From contig NZ_KB892957.1 in assembly GCF_000373985.1 (NCBI RefSeq), positions 1 to 56,793 of the forward strand: a stretch of 56,793 nucleotides of DNA. Reading direction: 5' to 3'. Source of the DNA: Desulfobacter curvatus DSM 3379 (GTDB lineage: Bacteria; Desulfobacterota; Desulfobacteria; Desulfobacterales; Desulfobacteraceae). A model generated the notes under the pieces. The model was not told the origin of the DNA. It saw nothing but the letters and a program-made list of their open reading frames with translations, and did no database searches. Positions 1 to 7,943 of this stretch are shown piece by piece; the first letter of the stretch is position 1; the number at the start of each line of letters is the position of its first letter. The translations under genes and the position numbers were made by a program.

Positions 1-285
1 ACGTGAATGCCGAGTTTACGGACATACCCTGTAATGGATAGAGGACTTTACCTTGTTGTGCAGGCTCGTCCCGGTATGTGCGCCTCACACCCGATTTCTG
101 TTCGTCACCCCGTACTTTTGTGGTGCCCTGCCTCGGCAGGACGGCTTCCTTCAGAAGTGCCGTCACCGGTACCCCCTTGCCATACCACTACACCCTTCGC
201 CTCCATCAGGCTGGGTCTAAGACTTGCCAAATGTATTGGAATTCTATACATTTGACTCACTTTTAAGAACATGTGCCGTGCCCGG
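1..285. other. probable end of an insertion element or intron remnant
   Basis: This stretch shows no homology to the glucosidase whose 3' half starts immediately after it, so a junction lies near 285-292. Short overlapping reading frames are present in all directions, but none has a ribosome binding site or a recognisable domain. The sequence 269-290 holds a small GTGCCG/CGGCAC palindrome next to the junction, compatible with an element terminus. I could not assign it to an IS or group II intron family by eye. It could also be unrelated intergenic DNA joined by deletion. Confidence 0.35.
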
Positions 286-1363
286 CACACACAACGTGTT
301 CCAGGGCGGCTTTCTGGGCCTGGACAATATCAGTGTGTTTGACCGCAGTGCCCCGCTGCCCACCGGCGGCCACATTGATCAGTCCGACGGGACTTCCTGG
401 ATGGGCTTTTACTGCTTGATCATGTTGAAGATTGCCCTGGAACTGGCCGGGGACAACCCGGTTTATCAGGACACCGCAAGCAAATTCTTTGAGCACTTTT
501 TGCGGATCGCCCATGCCATGACGGACGCGTGCCACGGCGGACACAGCCTGTGGGACGAGGCGGACGGATTCTTTTACGATGTTCTGCACCTGCCGGATGG
601 GGGGTATGCCAGATTAAAAGTCCGATCTCTGGTCGGCTTGATGCCGCTGCTGGTGGTGGAAACCCTGGAGTCCGATCTGGTAAACCGCATGCCGGACTTT
701 AAACGGCGTCTGAACTGGTTCTATGAAAACCGGCTTTATCTGAGGGACAGCGGCGATGTGTCCTGTGTCAAAGCCGAAGGCGAGCATGCCCGTCGGCTTC
801 TGTCGGTGGTCAATCGCGAGCGGCTGATCCGGACCCTGAAACCGATGCTGGATGAAAACGAATTTTTATCCCCGTTCGGTATTCGTTCGGTATCGAAATT
901 TCACCAGACAACACCCTATTTTTTAAAAGTGAACGGCCGGGCCCACACCATCACCTACCAGCCGGCCGAGTCTGAAAACGGTCTGTTTGGGGGCAATTCC
1001 AATTGGCGCGGTCCGATCTGGTTTCCCATCAATTTCCTGTTGATCGAATCCCTGCAAAAATACGATCATTACTATGCAGATAGATTGAAAGTGGAATGCC
1101 CCACCGGATCCGGGCAAATGATGACCCTTGGTGAGGTGGCCACTGAATTGTCCCGGCGTCTGATCAACCTGTTTTTACCTAACGGCGACGGCGGGCGCCC
1201 CATCTACGGGGGGCAGCGGATTTTTCAGGATGATGCCCACTGGCAAAATCTCGTGCAGTTCCACGAGTACTTCCATGGTGACAACGGGGCCGGACTGGGC
1301 GCCTCCCATCAGACCGGTTGGACCGGGCTTGTGGCCAAACTTATCCAGCAATCCGGAGGATGA
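286..1363 (+). pseudogene. GH63/MGH1-like glucosidase, 3' part only (5'-truncated)
   Basis: The translation from about base 292 matches the C-terminal part of bacterial GH63-family glucosidases of about 880 residues. It contains the block NVFQGGFLGLDNISVFDR, then LPTGGHIDQSDGTSWMGF, SLWDEADGFFYDV, and near the end GGNSNWRGPIWFP and ASHQTGWTGL. The (alpha/alpha)6 barrel Asp/Glu-bearing motifs are therefore retained, but only about 357 residues are present and homology stops abruptly at unrelated DNA. The open frame continues upstream to an ATG at 224, but those residues do not belong to the family and no Shine-Dalgarno is seen. It is most simply an interrupted or deleted gene; a 5' half could lie left of the window beyond an insertion. 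Its substrate would be an alpha-glucoside, fitting the glycogen genes 20 kb away. The stop is 18 bases before the next gene. Confidence 0.7.
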
Positions 1364-1381
1364 GAAAATAAGGAGACAGCG

Positions 1382-3370
1382 ATGAAAACAGAAAATAACG
1401 ACGAATTAAAGGCCCGCTTCGACGATAAAAGCCTTGATGACCTCACCGCGCGGATCAAAGGGCTGTTCGACGTCCGGGACCGCACCTATGGTTTTCCGTC
1501 AAAGATATACCCGAAGTGTTTTGTGGGCAGTGAAGCGGTCGCCCAGCTCGTAGAGGCGGGCATTGCGCTTGACGCCGAAAACGCCGTGCATATCGGCAAT
1601 ATGCTGCTGGATGCAGGGGTGTTTCATCATGTACTGGACGAACACTCTTTCAAAAACGAGAAATTGTTTTACCGGTTCGTTGCAGATGAAGACCACGGCA
1701 CTGTGGGACGTAAGCCCGATGGCAGTGCGGTCAGCTGGACCGACTTTTTGGCTCCGCTGACGAGCCTGCAGGACCGGTCGATGACCCTTCAGCCGGATAT
1801 TCCTGAGCGTGATCCGGATCTTGCGTCCTTTGAGCAGGTCGATCTTAACGCCTGCGGCGTGTCGCCGCTCGACAGCTATAATATCCGCATGCTGGACTTG
1901 CTCCACCCCAAGGTGTGGGTCGATCCAAAACCCAAGTCCTCGTATAACCTGGTGGTGATCGGTGCCGGCGCCGGGGGACTGGTTTCCGCGGCGGGTGCGG
2001 CAGGTGTCGGGGCGCGGGTCGCGTTGATTGAGTCGCACCTGTTGGGGGGCGACTGCCTGACGGTGGGCTGCGTGCCGTCCAAGGCATTGCTGCGCTGCGC
2101 CAAGGCGGCGGCAGCCGTTCGCAAGGCTTCCGAATTCGGCGTAAACATCAGCGGCGAGGTCTCGGTGGACTTTGGTGCCGTTATGGAACGGCTGCGCCGG
2201 CTGCGGGCAGACATTGCACCGGTCGATTCGGCCCAGCGTTACACCGAAAAGCTCGGCGTGGATGTTTTCATGGGCAAAGGCCGCTTCACCGGCAGGAACA
2301 CGATCAATGTCAACGGTCAGACCCTCAAATTCACCAAAGCGGTGGTAGCCACGGGAGGCACGGCGGCCGTTCCCCCGATCCCGGGCCTGAAGCAGGCGCC
2401 CTATCTGACCAATGCATCGGTTTTTAATCTGACGGAATTGCCGGAACGCATGGGCATCATCGGTGCCGGTCCCATCGGTATGGAAATGGCCCAGGCATTC
2501 CAGCGCCTTGGATCCCAGGTAACGGTTCTATCGCGCGGCGGCAAGATCCTGCCCAGGGAGGATCCGGAGGCTGCCAGGGTTGTGGAGACTGCGCTGGAAA
2601 AGGACGGGGTGGCCTTTGCCTATCATCTCACGTTCAAAAGGGTTGACAGCAAAGGGGGTACCCCCCCGGTGATCGTGGTGGTGGAAGATCCTCATGGAGA
2701 ACGATCTCTGGAGTTTGATGCGCTTCTGGTCGCAACCGGCCGCAAGCCGAACATTGCCGGCCTCGGACTGGAAGCGGCCGGCATTGAGTATGACGATCGC
2801 ATGGGCGTTACCGTCAGCGACCGGCTGCAAACGACCAACCCGGATGTGTATGCCGTGGGTGATGTGGCCGGCAAGTACCAGTTTACGCACATGTCGGACT
2901 TCGGGGCCCGCCTTGTGATCCGCAACGCCCTTTTTTACGGCCGTGACAGGTTCTCCGATCTGCTCATTCCATGGGCAACCTACACGGATCCCGAAGTCGC
3001 CCATGTCGGGCTCTACGAGAAAGACCTGGAAAAACGCGGGATTGAATACACCACCATCAGTCGGGCTTTTGACGATGTGGACCGGGCCATCGTTGATGGG
3101 GAGACCGAAGGATTTGTAAAGATTCACGTCAAAAAAGGCAAGGATCAGATCCTTGGGGCAACGATTGTCGGCAGCCATGCCGGCAACATGATCAGCGAGG
3201 TCAGTGTGGCGATGCAGGCCGGCATGGGGCTGGGCAAACTGGCCAGCGTCATCCACCCCTATCCGACGGCGGCCGAGGCCATCCGCCAATGCGGCGATGC
3301 CTACAACCGCTCGCGACTGACACCGACGGTGAAAAGCATTTTCAACCGTCTCATGGCCTTCAAACGCTGA
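1382..3370 (+). CDS. DEP domain fused to mercuric-reductase-like FAD/NAD(P) oxidoreductase
   Basis: A 662-residue protein with start ATG set by AAGGAGA 6 bases upstream. Residues ~20-105 look like a DEP domain (GSEAVAQLVEAG, then LLDAGVFHHVLDEH and KNEKLFYRF). Residues ~188-650 form a class I pyridine-nucleotide disulfide oxidoreductase: FAD-binding VVIGAGAGGLVSAAG, redox pair C225/C230 in GGDCLTVGCVPSK, NAD(P)-binding GIIGAGPIGMEMAQAF, second FAD motif VYAVGDVAG, and the dimer-interface HPYPTAAEA. The MerA-type C-terminal vicinal cysteines are absent, so Hg(II) is unlikely to be the substrate. The family (MerA/dihydrolipoamide dehydrogenase-like) reduces disulfides or related acceptors with NAD(P)H; the actual acceptor is unknown. 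DEP domains are mostly known from eukaryotic signalling, where they contact membranes or partners, so membrane targeting or regulation is an inference. It is cotranscribed with, or follows closely, the truncated glucosidase. Confidence 0.88.
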   Translation: MKTENNDELKARFDDKSLDDLTARIKGLFDVRDRTYGFPSKIYPKCFVGSEAVAQLVEAGIALDAENAVHIGNMLLDAGVFHHVLDEHSFKNEKLFYRFVADEDHGTVGRKPDGSAVSWTDFLAPLTSLQDRSMTLQPDIPERDPDLASFEQVDLNACGVSPLDSYNIRMLDLLHPKVWVDPKPKSSYNLVVIGAGAGGLVSAAGAAGVGARVALIESHLLGGDCLTVGCVPSKALLRCAKAAAAVRKASEFGVNISGEVSVDFGAVMERLRRLRADIAPVDSAQRYTEKLGVDVFMGKGRFTGRNTINVNGQTLKFTKAVVATGGTAAVPPIPGLKQAPYLTNASVFNLTELPERMGIIGAGPIGMEMAQAFQRLGSQVTVLSRGGKILPREDPEAARVVETALEKDGVAFAYHLTFKRVDSKGGTPPVIVVVEDPHGERSLEFDALLVATGRKPNIAGLGLEAAGIEYDDRMGVTVSDRLQTTNPDVYAVGDVAGKYQFTHMSDFGARLVIRNALFYGRDRFSDLLIPWATYTDPEVAHVGLYEKDLEKRGIEYTTISRAFDDVDRAIVDGETEGFVKIHVKKGKDQILGATIVGSHAGNMISEVSVAMQAGMGLGKLASVIHPYPTAAEAIRQCGDAYNRSRLTPTVKSIFNRLMAFKR

Positions 3371-3387
3371 GACGGAATCTAAAAATG

Positions 3388-3421
3388 ACCTGCCGCCGGT
3401 AAGACGGCGGTTTGGGCAGGT
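3388..3421 (+). terminator. hairpin downstream of the oxidoreductase
   Basis: Arms ACCTGCC and GGGCAGGT enclose an inner CCGCCG/CGGCGG stem (3393-3398 with 3405-3410), 18 bases after the stop codon. The tail is only moderately T-rich (tttattga), so this is a probable rather than certain intrinsic terminator. Confidence 0.5.
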
Positions 3422-3741
3422 TTATTGACCTCCATATTTTAGGTTACCTCTTCAAGAACACCAACACGCTTTTGCACCGCTATTTCTCCCTCATGAAGAG
3501 GAGAGCCTGCTGTTTTGCGTTCCATAAAATTTACCCCGCTGTCATTCAAGGGTGGATGTTTCCCAAAAAAAAACTGATCGCCACACCTTGGCATTTTATG
3601 CTCCGCATACGTGCGGAGCGTTCCGGATTGCTTTTCTCGTAATTTGACCTGTATTTTTTTCAATGGTCGTTTCATGGTCATTGGGAATTGAATCATGGGC
3701 CGGCATGGCGAACCACGAAACCGGCCCATGAAGTTTTTCTA
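3422..3741. other. non-coding interval with two hairpins
   Basis: No credible gene is seen: the frames here lack a ribosome binding site and known motifs. Two hairpins are present. One is GCTCCGCA/TGCGGAGC at 3600-3619. The other is CATGGGCCGG/CCGGCCCATG at 3694-3730, which lies just past the stop of the minus-strand cupredoxin gene and may end its transcript. Confidence 0.4.
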
Positions 3742-4107
3742 TCATTTAACACGCAGCGGGTACGGTGGTGTGGGAATAATAGGGCAGAAATAAGAATAAT
3801 TACCTTTTTTCAAATTGAGCGTAAAACTGTCTTCCTCACCATCTCTAAGCAGAATGACCTTCATACTTGTCTTATCTGTCGTGACATTATTCTGTCCCTC
3901 GTTAAAGACGAACCCGGCATCTTTGCCCGACATGTTTTTCACGATGAATTTGTATTTTCCTGCCGGAATATCAAAAACATTTCCCCAGGTTTCAAAATAA
4001 CCCGGCCGTTCAACGATCTTAATGGTTTTAGTTGCATCTGCCGCTGCAGATGTGGACATGAGCCAGAGACTGCTGAATGCAATCATAAGAGTTAATAGTT
4101 TTTTCAT
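3742..4107 (-). CDS. small exported cupredoxin-like protein
   Basis: A protein of 121 residues if started at the ATG at 4107, which has GGAGG five bases upstream; an in-frame TTG at 4119 has no such support. The first ~22 residues are a Sec signal peptide (MKKLLTLMIAFSSLWLM then AAADA), so the product is exported. The rest has the alternating beta pattern of a cupredoxin: IPAGKYKFIVKN in the first half, a histidine-free middle, and NYSYFCPIIPTPPYPL at the C-terminus, where the Cys sits at the copper-ligand loop. The usual flanking His and Met ligands are not obvious, so copper binding is uncertain and it may be a metal-free relative. It sits downstream of the isochorismatase gene on the same strand with an 84-base gap, and could share its transcript. 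Confidence 0.65.
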   Translation of the reverse strand: MKKLLTLMIAFSSLWLMSTSAAADATKTIKIVERPGYFETWGNVFDIPAGKYKFIVKNMSGKDAGFVFNEGQNNVTTDKTSMKVILLRDGEEDSFTLNLKKGNYSYFCPIIPTPPYPLRVK

Positions 4108-4191
4108 GACATCCTCCAAAGTTATTTAATTTTCATTGGGTCTTATAATTCCGGAACCGGATTCTTTCCGGATCCTTGCGGCCAGCATGTG

Positions 4192-4941
4192 CTATGCGCT
4201 GCGCCGCGTTTCTTGCATATCAAGGCCTTTAATTATTTCAACGGCCTTTTTTGTAGACCAGACCGCATTGGCTATCATGCGGAAATTGATCAGGGCGGCA
4301 AGATAGCCGTCTCCTTCCGGGATGATGGCCCCTGCAGTGGCATCCTTGACCACAGCCACTTCGAAGCCGGCCTCAAGCAAGGCCCGCATATGGCTTTCCA
4401 CACAAAGATTCGCAGACATCCCGGCCAGGATCACCTGGTCAATATGTTGTTTGCGCAGCTGCAGGACAAGGTCGTTCTGTTCCGGTCCATATACCTTGTG
4501 GGGTGAAGTAACAATGGTCTTTCCATCGTTTATGTATGGCTTGTACTGTTCGACAAAGTCGGCGCCGGACTTATTTAAACCGCTTACATCCAGTGGTCCG
4601 GGACGATCGAACATACCGATAGCGTGCATCACTTTTTCCAAGGCACCCTCAAATTTCCACTTGTGATCATGGGGAAAGTAGTAATGCGGCGAGATGAAGA
4701 CCGGCAAAGACGTTTCTTTTGCGGCCTTGAACAGGTCCCCAAGATGCTGCACAACATTGTGTTCCGTCACGGACTCCCCGACAACTTCCCATGCTACACC
4801 GGTTTCATGCAAAAAATCGTTCTGCGGGTCAATGACGACCAACGCGGATCTATGGGGATCAAGCACCATATCGCCTGGCGGCAGGCCTGGGTTTTCAGGC
4901 TCGGAATAAGCAGGATTCTTGATATATTCTTGATCAGACAT
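4192..4941 (-). CDS. isochorismatase-family cysteine hydrolase
   Basis: A 249-residue cytoplasmic protein of the isochorismatase-like (CSHase) fold. The catalytic triad is visible: Asp38 in ALVVIDPQNDFL, a Lys in the HKVYGP region, and the nucleophilic Cys in GMSANLCVESH. Members hydrolyse isochorismate, nicotinamide, carbamoyl or related amide substrates; nothing here decides which. The ATG at 4941 is preceded by a strong AAGGAGGT. A sigma-54-type promoter lies at 5111-5127 and paired palindromes lie about 100 bases above it, next to a divergent sigma-54 activator gene. The gene is therefore very probably the regulated target of that activator, expressed on a specific small-molecule or redox cue. 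The 5' leader (about 160 nt) contains one copy of the dispersed two-hairpin repeat. Confidence 0.85.
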   Translation of the reverse strand: MSDQEYIKNPAYSEPENPGLPPGDMVLDPHRSALVVIDPQNDFLHETGVAWEVVGESVTEHNVVQHLGDLFKAAKETSLPVFISPHYYFPHDHKWKFEGALEKVMHAIGMFDRPGPLDVSGLNKSGADFVEQYKPYINDGKTIVTSPHKVYGPEQNDLVLQLRKQHIDQVILAGMSANLCVESHMRALLEAGFEVAVVKDATAGAIIPEGDGYLAALINFRMIANAVWSTKKAVEIIKGLDMQETRRSA

Positions 4942-4960
4942 CTTTACCTCCTTGTTTTTT

Positions 4961-5050
4961 AAGAAAGTCCGGGTAACTTACTCAGATCTTTCAAGCTTTG
5001 TTGTGGGCTATGTCTGGCAGTTGTTATGTCAGGTCGGCCCATGGCCGTTA
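4961..5050 (+). repeat. two-hairpin intergenic repeat, copy A
   Basis: One of four related copies (others at 40166-40258, 48715-48811, 51796-51894). It shows the family layout: GAAAG about 25 bases before CTTTC, then TTGTGGG, then GTCGGCCCATGGCCGTTA. It lies in the leader of the isochorismatase gene in antisense orientation to that gene. Confidence 0.6.
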
Positions 5051-5110
5051 TTTCAAGTGTGTTCCTCAAACGCATTCGGTTTTGCTTTTCTGCGTTTGGA
5101 TATCTATTAT

Positions 5111-5127
5111 TTCAAAGAATGTGCCAG
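5111..5127 (-). promoter_or_regulatory. sigma-54 (-24/-12) promoter of the isochorismatase gene
   Basis: Read on the minus strand the site is CTGGCAC-attct-TTGAA. This matches the YTGGCAC-N5-TTGCW sigma-54 consensus except for A instead of C in the -12 GC. The start site would fall near 5100, leaving a leader of about 160 nt. A neighbouring sigma-54 activator gene supports the reading. Confidence 0.65.
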
Positions 5128-5196
5128 GTGATTAAATTTATGTTAACTATATATTTTTATTACATATTTTTGATATGTATACACATAGTCAAGGGC

Positions 5197-5227
5197 CACA
5201 AAAAATTGTGATTCACAAAATTTTGTG
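5197..5227. promoter_or_regulatory. paired palindromes, probable activator binding sites (UAS)
   Basis: Two 14-bp dyads, CACAAAAAATTGTG (5197-5210, imperfect) and CACAAAATTTTGTG (5214-5227, perfect), are separated by three bases so that their centres are 17 bp apart. They lie about 105-120 bp upstream of the predicted start of the isochorismatase transcript, the usual distance for an enhancer-binding protein, and 30 bp before the activator's own start codon. That position would allow autoregulation. Confidence 0.65.
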
Positions 5228-5254
5228 GTTAAATAACGAAATTTTATATAGTCT

Positions 5255-6886
5255 GTGGTTATGAATTCTGATTACACGCCAGAGTACGAATCATTAAAAG
5301 CCCTTCTCCTTGAGATGGCCAGTGAACATGCTGTCGCCCCTCTTTTGAAACTGATCGTCCGACAGCTTGCTCAACGTCCTCATGTCGCCCTGGCCCGGAT
5401 CTGGCTGATCCGGAAAGGAGGGTGCCCCTGTCCAAACAAAGAACAGATCTGTGATGGTAACGAAAAATGCCTTCATCTGATGGCAAGCCAGGGCAATTCC
5501 CTGGTTGACAGGGATGCTGACTGGTCCCGCCTTGATGGAGATTTCAGCCGGTTTCCCCTCGGCCATCGTAAAGTCGGATGGATTGCCGCCAATGGAAAAG
5601 CTGTGGAAGTGCAGGATGTAAAAAAAGAATCAGGATGGCTTGCCAGACCTGACTGGGCCCGCGAAGAAGAGATACTCGGATTCGGAGGACAACCGCTGAT
5701 CCACAAAAATGAGGTCCTGGGCGTTTTGGCAGTCTTTACACGTATTCAGTTAACGCACGAAGAACTGGTCTGGATGCGGATGATTGCAAACCATGCGGCC
5801 GCCTCAATCGTCAATGCACAGGCTTTTGAAAAAATCCAGCGCTTGCAGGAGCAGCTTGCTTTAGAATGTTCATATTTACATGACGAGGTAAAAGAAGCGC
5901 GCGCTTTTGGTGACATCGTGGGAGAAAGCGATGCCATGAAAAACGTTATGAAACAAGTTGACCTCGTGGCCCCCACAGATGCAAGCGTCCTTATCCTGGG
6001 AGAAAGCGGAACAGGCAAAGAACTCGTTGCCCGGGAGATCCACAAACGAAGCTTGCGAAGCAAGTATCCTCTGATAAAAGTAAATTGTGCTTCCATCAGC
6101 AGGGAATTGTATGAAAGTGAATTTTTCGGTCATGTCAAAGGTGCTTTCAGCGGTGCGATCAAAGACAGAGCCGGGAGATTTGAAGCGGCCAATGACGGCA
6201 CACTTTTTCTTGATGAAGTTGGAGAAATCCCGCTTGATCTGCAGAGTAAATTATTACGGGTGCTTCAGGAAGGCCAGTACGAACGGGTCGGAGAAGAAGT
6301 TACGCGACAGGTCGATGTTCGTATCATCGCTGCGACCAATCAGAATCTAAAGAAAGCAGCAGAAAGGGGCCGCTTCCGTCAGGACCTTTATTATCGCCTG
6401 AATGTTTTTCCTATAGAGGTCCCTCCGCTTAAGGTACGAAAAGTTGATATACCGCTCCTTGCTGAGCATTTTTTAGGATTAATCAAAAAAAGGAGCAATC
6501 GAAAACTGCCACGTTTGTCTGCACCCAATTTCAGGCAGCTTCAAAATTACGATTGGCCGGGAAATGTCCGTGAACTGCAAAATGTTATTGAACGCGCTGT
6601 AATACTAATACAAGGAAATTCATATCATTTTGAACTTAAGGACGAGGAAAGAATCCCTGGTTACTCAGGTAAAAGGACCATTGTCCCGGATACATCGTCT
6701 GATGAATATGAGGTTTTACCGGAATCTGAAATGAAACAGCGAGAAAGGCAAAATATTATCGCCGCACTGGAAAAAAGTGATTGGAAAATATATGGAAACA
6801 GCGGTGCCGCTGATCTTCTGGGCCTCAAGCCAACGACACTCTCTGCCAGAATGAAAAAGATGAATATTAAAAAATCGCCCACTTAA
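5255..6886 (+). CDS. sigma-54-dependent transcriptional activator (FhlA/NorR-like, GAF-AAA+-Fis)
   Basis: A protein of 543 residues from GTG 5255, or 541 from the ATG at 5261; neither has a strong Shine-Dalgarno. An N-terminal GAF sensor (~20-185) carries a cysteine cluster, C57, C59, C66 and C72, the last in KCLHL, which may bind a metal, Fe-S cluster or redox signal. The AAA+ domain (~215-450) has Walker A GESGTGKE near 249, the sigma-54-contact loop as GAFSGA near 296 (Ser in place of the usual Thr) and Walker B GTLFLDEVGE. A Fis-type helix-turn-helix ends the protein (GAADLLGLKPTTLSARMKKM). It should bind the palindromes at 5197-5227 and activate the isochorismatase promoter at 5111-5127. 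The closest families by the C-terminal helix are formate-hydrogenlyase and NO-responsive activators; the signal here is unknown. Confidence 0.9.
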   Translation: MVMNSDYTPEYESLKALLLEMASEHAVAPLLKLIVRQLAQRPHVALARIWLIRKGGCPCPNKEQICDGNEKCLHLMASQGNSLVDRDADWSRLDGDFSRFPLGHRKVGWIAANGKAVEVQDVKKESGWLARPDWAREEEILGFGGQPLIHKNEVLGVLAVFTRIQLTHEELVWMRMIANHAAASIVNAQAFEKIQRLQEQLALECSYLHDEVKEARAFGDIVGESDAMKNVMKQVDLVAPTDASVLILGESGTGKELVAREIHKRSLRSKYPLIKVNCASISRELYESEFFGHVKGAFSGAIKDRAGRFEAANDGTLFLDEVGEIPLDLQSKLLRVLQEGQYERVGEEVTRQVDVRIIAATNQNLKKAAERGRFRQDLYYRLNVFPIEVPPLKVRKVDIPLLAEHFLGLIKKRSNRKLPRLSAPNFRQLQNYDWPGNVRELQNVIERAVILIQGNSYHFELKDEERIPGYSGKRTIVPDTSSDEYEVLPESEMKQRERQNIIAALEKSDWKIYGNSGAADLLGLKPTTLSARMKKMNIKKSPT

Positions 6887-6961
6887 CACATAAACAATAG
6901 AAATTTTTTTGAATGAATATCACCGCACTCGATTGAGATTTTCAAAGTTGTGATTCTCTTG

Positions 6962-6979
6962 ATCTCAAATATTTGAGAT
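6962..6979. promoter_or_regulatory. 18-bp perfect palindrome upstream of the VOC gene
   Basis: ATCTCAAAT/ATTTGAGAT is a perfect dyad, about 52 bp above the -35 box of the next gene. Single half-sites recur nearby (tGAGATt near 6934 and gATCTCAt near 6998), so this looks like a multi-site operator. The cognate regulator is unknown; it is not the CACAA-type palindrome seen at 5197-5227. Confidence 0.5.
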
Positions 6980-7030
6980 AACCTAGAAAAATAAACGATC
7001 TCATGCGTTTTCAAAAAATCAATACCGGCG

Positions 7031-7059
7031 TTGACACCTCTCCATTAAGTAATTAATTT
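7031..7059 (+). promoter_or_regulatory. sigma-70-type promoter of the VOC gene
   Basis: TTGACA (7031-7036), a 17-bp spacer, then TAATTT (7054-7059). The -35 is consensus and the -10 is weak, which suits an activated promoter. It lies 44 bp before the ATG. Confidence 0.5.
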
Positions 7060-7102
7060 ATGCCAAGTTAGTCTCTTAATAACAAGTTTAGGAGATACGA
7101 CA

Positions 7103-7567
7103 ATGAGCACACAACGAAAACGTCTTGGAGAAATCGTTCTAAGAAGTGAGAATTACAGAAAAATGGTGGGATTCTACCGTGAAGTAATCGGGCTGGAATT
7201 ATTTGCATCCTTCGGCAGCGCAAATTTTTTTAAAATTGATGACGACGTTGAAGGGCATCCACAGTTACTGGCGATATTTGACAAAACGCACGAGTACAGC
7301 GGGCCGAAAAATATGCAGAAAAACATAGCAGATTCAGGTTCCGGCACATTACATCATTTTGCTTTTGTGCTGGATAAAGCTGCATTTACCAAGGAGCGTA
7401 GCAGGCTGGAAAATATTGGCATCACAGTTCAGTCCGGTGAACATCCACCATTTGGATGGCGGTCTATTTATCTGTACGATCCTGATGGTAATTCCGTGGA
7501 ACTAGTTTGCTATGATGAGACGCTCTTTGATCCGATCTTGAACCAAAAGGTCCAGCCAACAATTTAA
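7103..7567 (+). CDS. VOC-superfamily protein (glyoxalase / extradiol dioxygenase fold)
   Basis: A 154-residue single-domain vicinal oxygen chelate protein; start ATG with AGGAGA upstream. The two beta-alpha-beta-beta-beta modules are recognisable. The first begins GEIVLRSENYRKMVGFYREV. The second begins LHHFAFVLDKA and ends SIYLYDPDGNSVELVCYDE. The His of LHHFAF and the Glu of VELVC occupy metal-ligand positions. Members include glyoxalase I, catechol 2,3-dioxygenases and epimerases; in an anaerobe a ring-cleaving dioxygenase is unlikely, so the reaction is left open. It is a single-gene unit with its own promoter and terminator. Confidence 0.8.
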   Translation: MSTQRKRLGEIVLRSENYRKMVGFYREVIGLELFASFGSANFFKIDDDVEGHPQLLAIFDKTHEYSGPKNMQKNIADSGSGTLHHFAFVLDKAAFTKERSRLENIGITVQSGEHPPFGWRSIYLYDPDGNSVELVCYDETLFDPILNQKVQPTI

Positions 7568-7601
7568 TTTTAAAATTTGGATTGATAAACAGATAAACTA
7601 C

Positions 7602-7634
7602 AGACAAGATACAGGCGATTGTCCTGTTTTTTTG
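7602..7634 (+). terminator. intrinsic terminator after the VOC gene
   Basis: ACAGG (7611-7615) pairs with CCTGT (7623-7627), followed directly by seven T residues. An alternative GACAA/TTGTC pairing overlaps it. Confidence 0.6.
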
Positions 7635-7647
7635 TTAGTTTCATGGT

Positions 7648-7676
7648 TTGACACAGTACAGACGCAGTGCTACAGT
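7648..7676 (+). promoter_or_regulatory. sigma-70 promoter of the TPP riboswitch/thiD unit
   Basis: TTGACA (7648-7653), a 17-bp spacer and TACAGT (7671-7676). The riboswitch begins about 25 bases downstream, as expected for its leader transcript. Confidence 0.65.
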
Positions 7677-7700
7677 CTTTTTCAACTGCATAGTCAATGG

Positions 7701-7798
7701 AAGGCTGGGGGCGCCGAAGGCATTCGGCTGAGAGAAAACAGATAACCCCTGTTTTGACCCTTGGAACCTGATCCGGATCATACCGGCGAAGGGAAGCT
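7701..7798 (+). promoter_or_regulatory. TPP riboswitch (THI element)
   Basis: The conserved core is present in order: GGGGGCGCC, then CTGAGAG at 7729-7735, then ACCCTTGGAACCTGATC, then CGGCGAAGGGAAGC. These form the P2/P3 pyrimidine-sensing arm and the P4/P5 pyrophosphate-sensing arm. It binds thiamine pyrophosphate and reduces expression of the downstream thiamine gene. No strong terminator is visible between it and thiD, apart from a pyrimidine-rich run at 7798-7825, so control may act at translation or by an unrecognised hairpin. Confidence 0.92.
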
Positions 7799-7861
7799 TT
7801 TTTCCTTCTCTCTCCTCCATCCCCCTGCGGCATTGCCTAACAACGAGCCTGGTAACAAATT

Positions 7862-7921
7862 GTGCTTGAGGTCCTGGGTCTGAGCAAATCATTTGGTTTG
7901 CAGGCCGCTTTTATAAATTTC
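7862..7921 (+). pseudogene. possible remnant of an ABC-transporter ATPase N-terminus
   Basis: From the GTG at 7862 the frame reads VLEVLGLSKSFG, which resembles the first strand of ABC ATPases, but the Walker A region never appears and the frame runs into thiD. It lies between the TPP riboswitch and thiD, so it may be what is left of a deleted thiamine-precursor transporter gene. Twelve residues are weak evidence, and chance is a real alternative. Confidence 0.2.
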
Positions 7922-7943
7922 AATCAAAGGTACTTTAAAACTT

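Noticed and set aside
7..255. 82-codon open frame at the left edge
   Set aside because: No ribosome binding site or recognisable domain; lies in the probable element remnant.
2528..3289. 253-codon minus-strand frame inside the oxidoreductase gene
   Set aside because: Shadow of the clearly homologous plus-strand oxidoreductase; no start signals.
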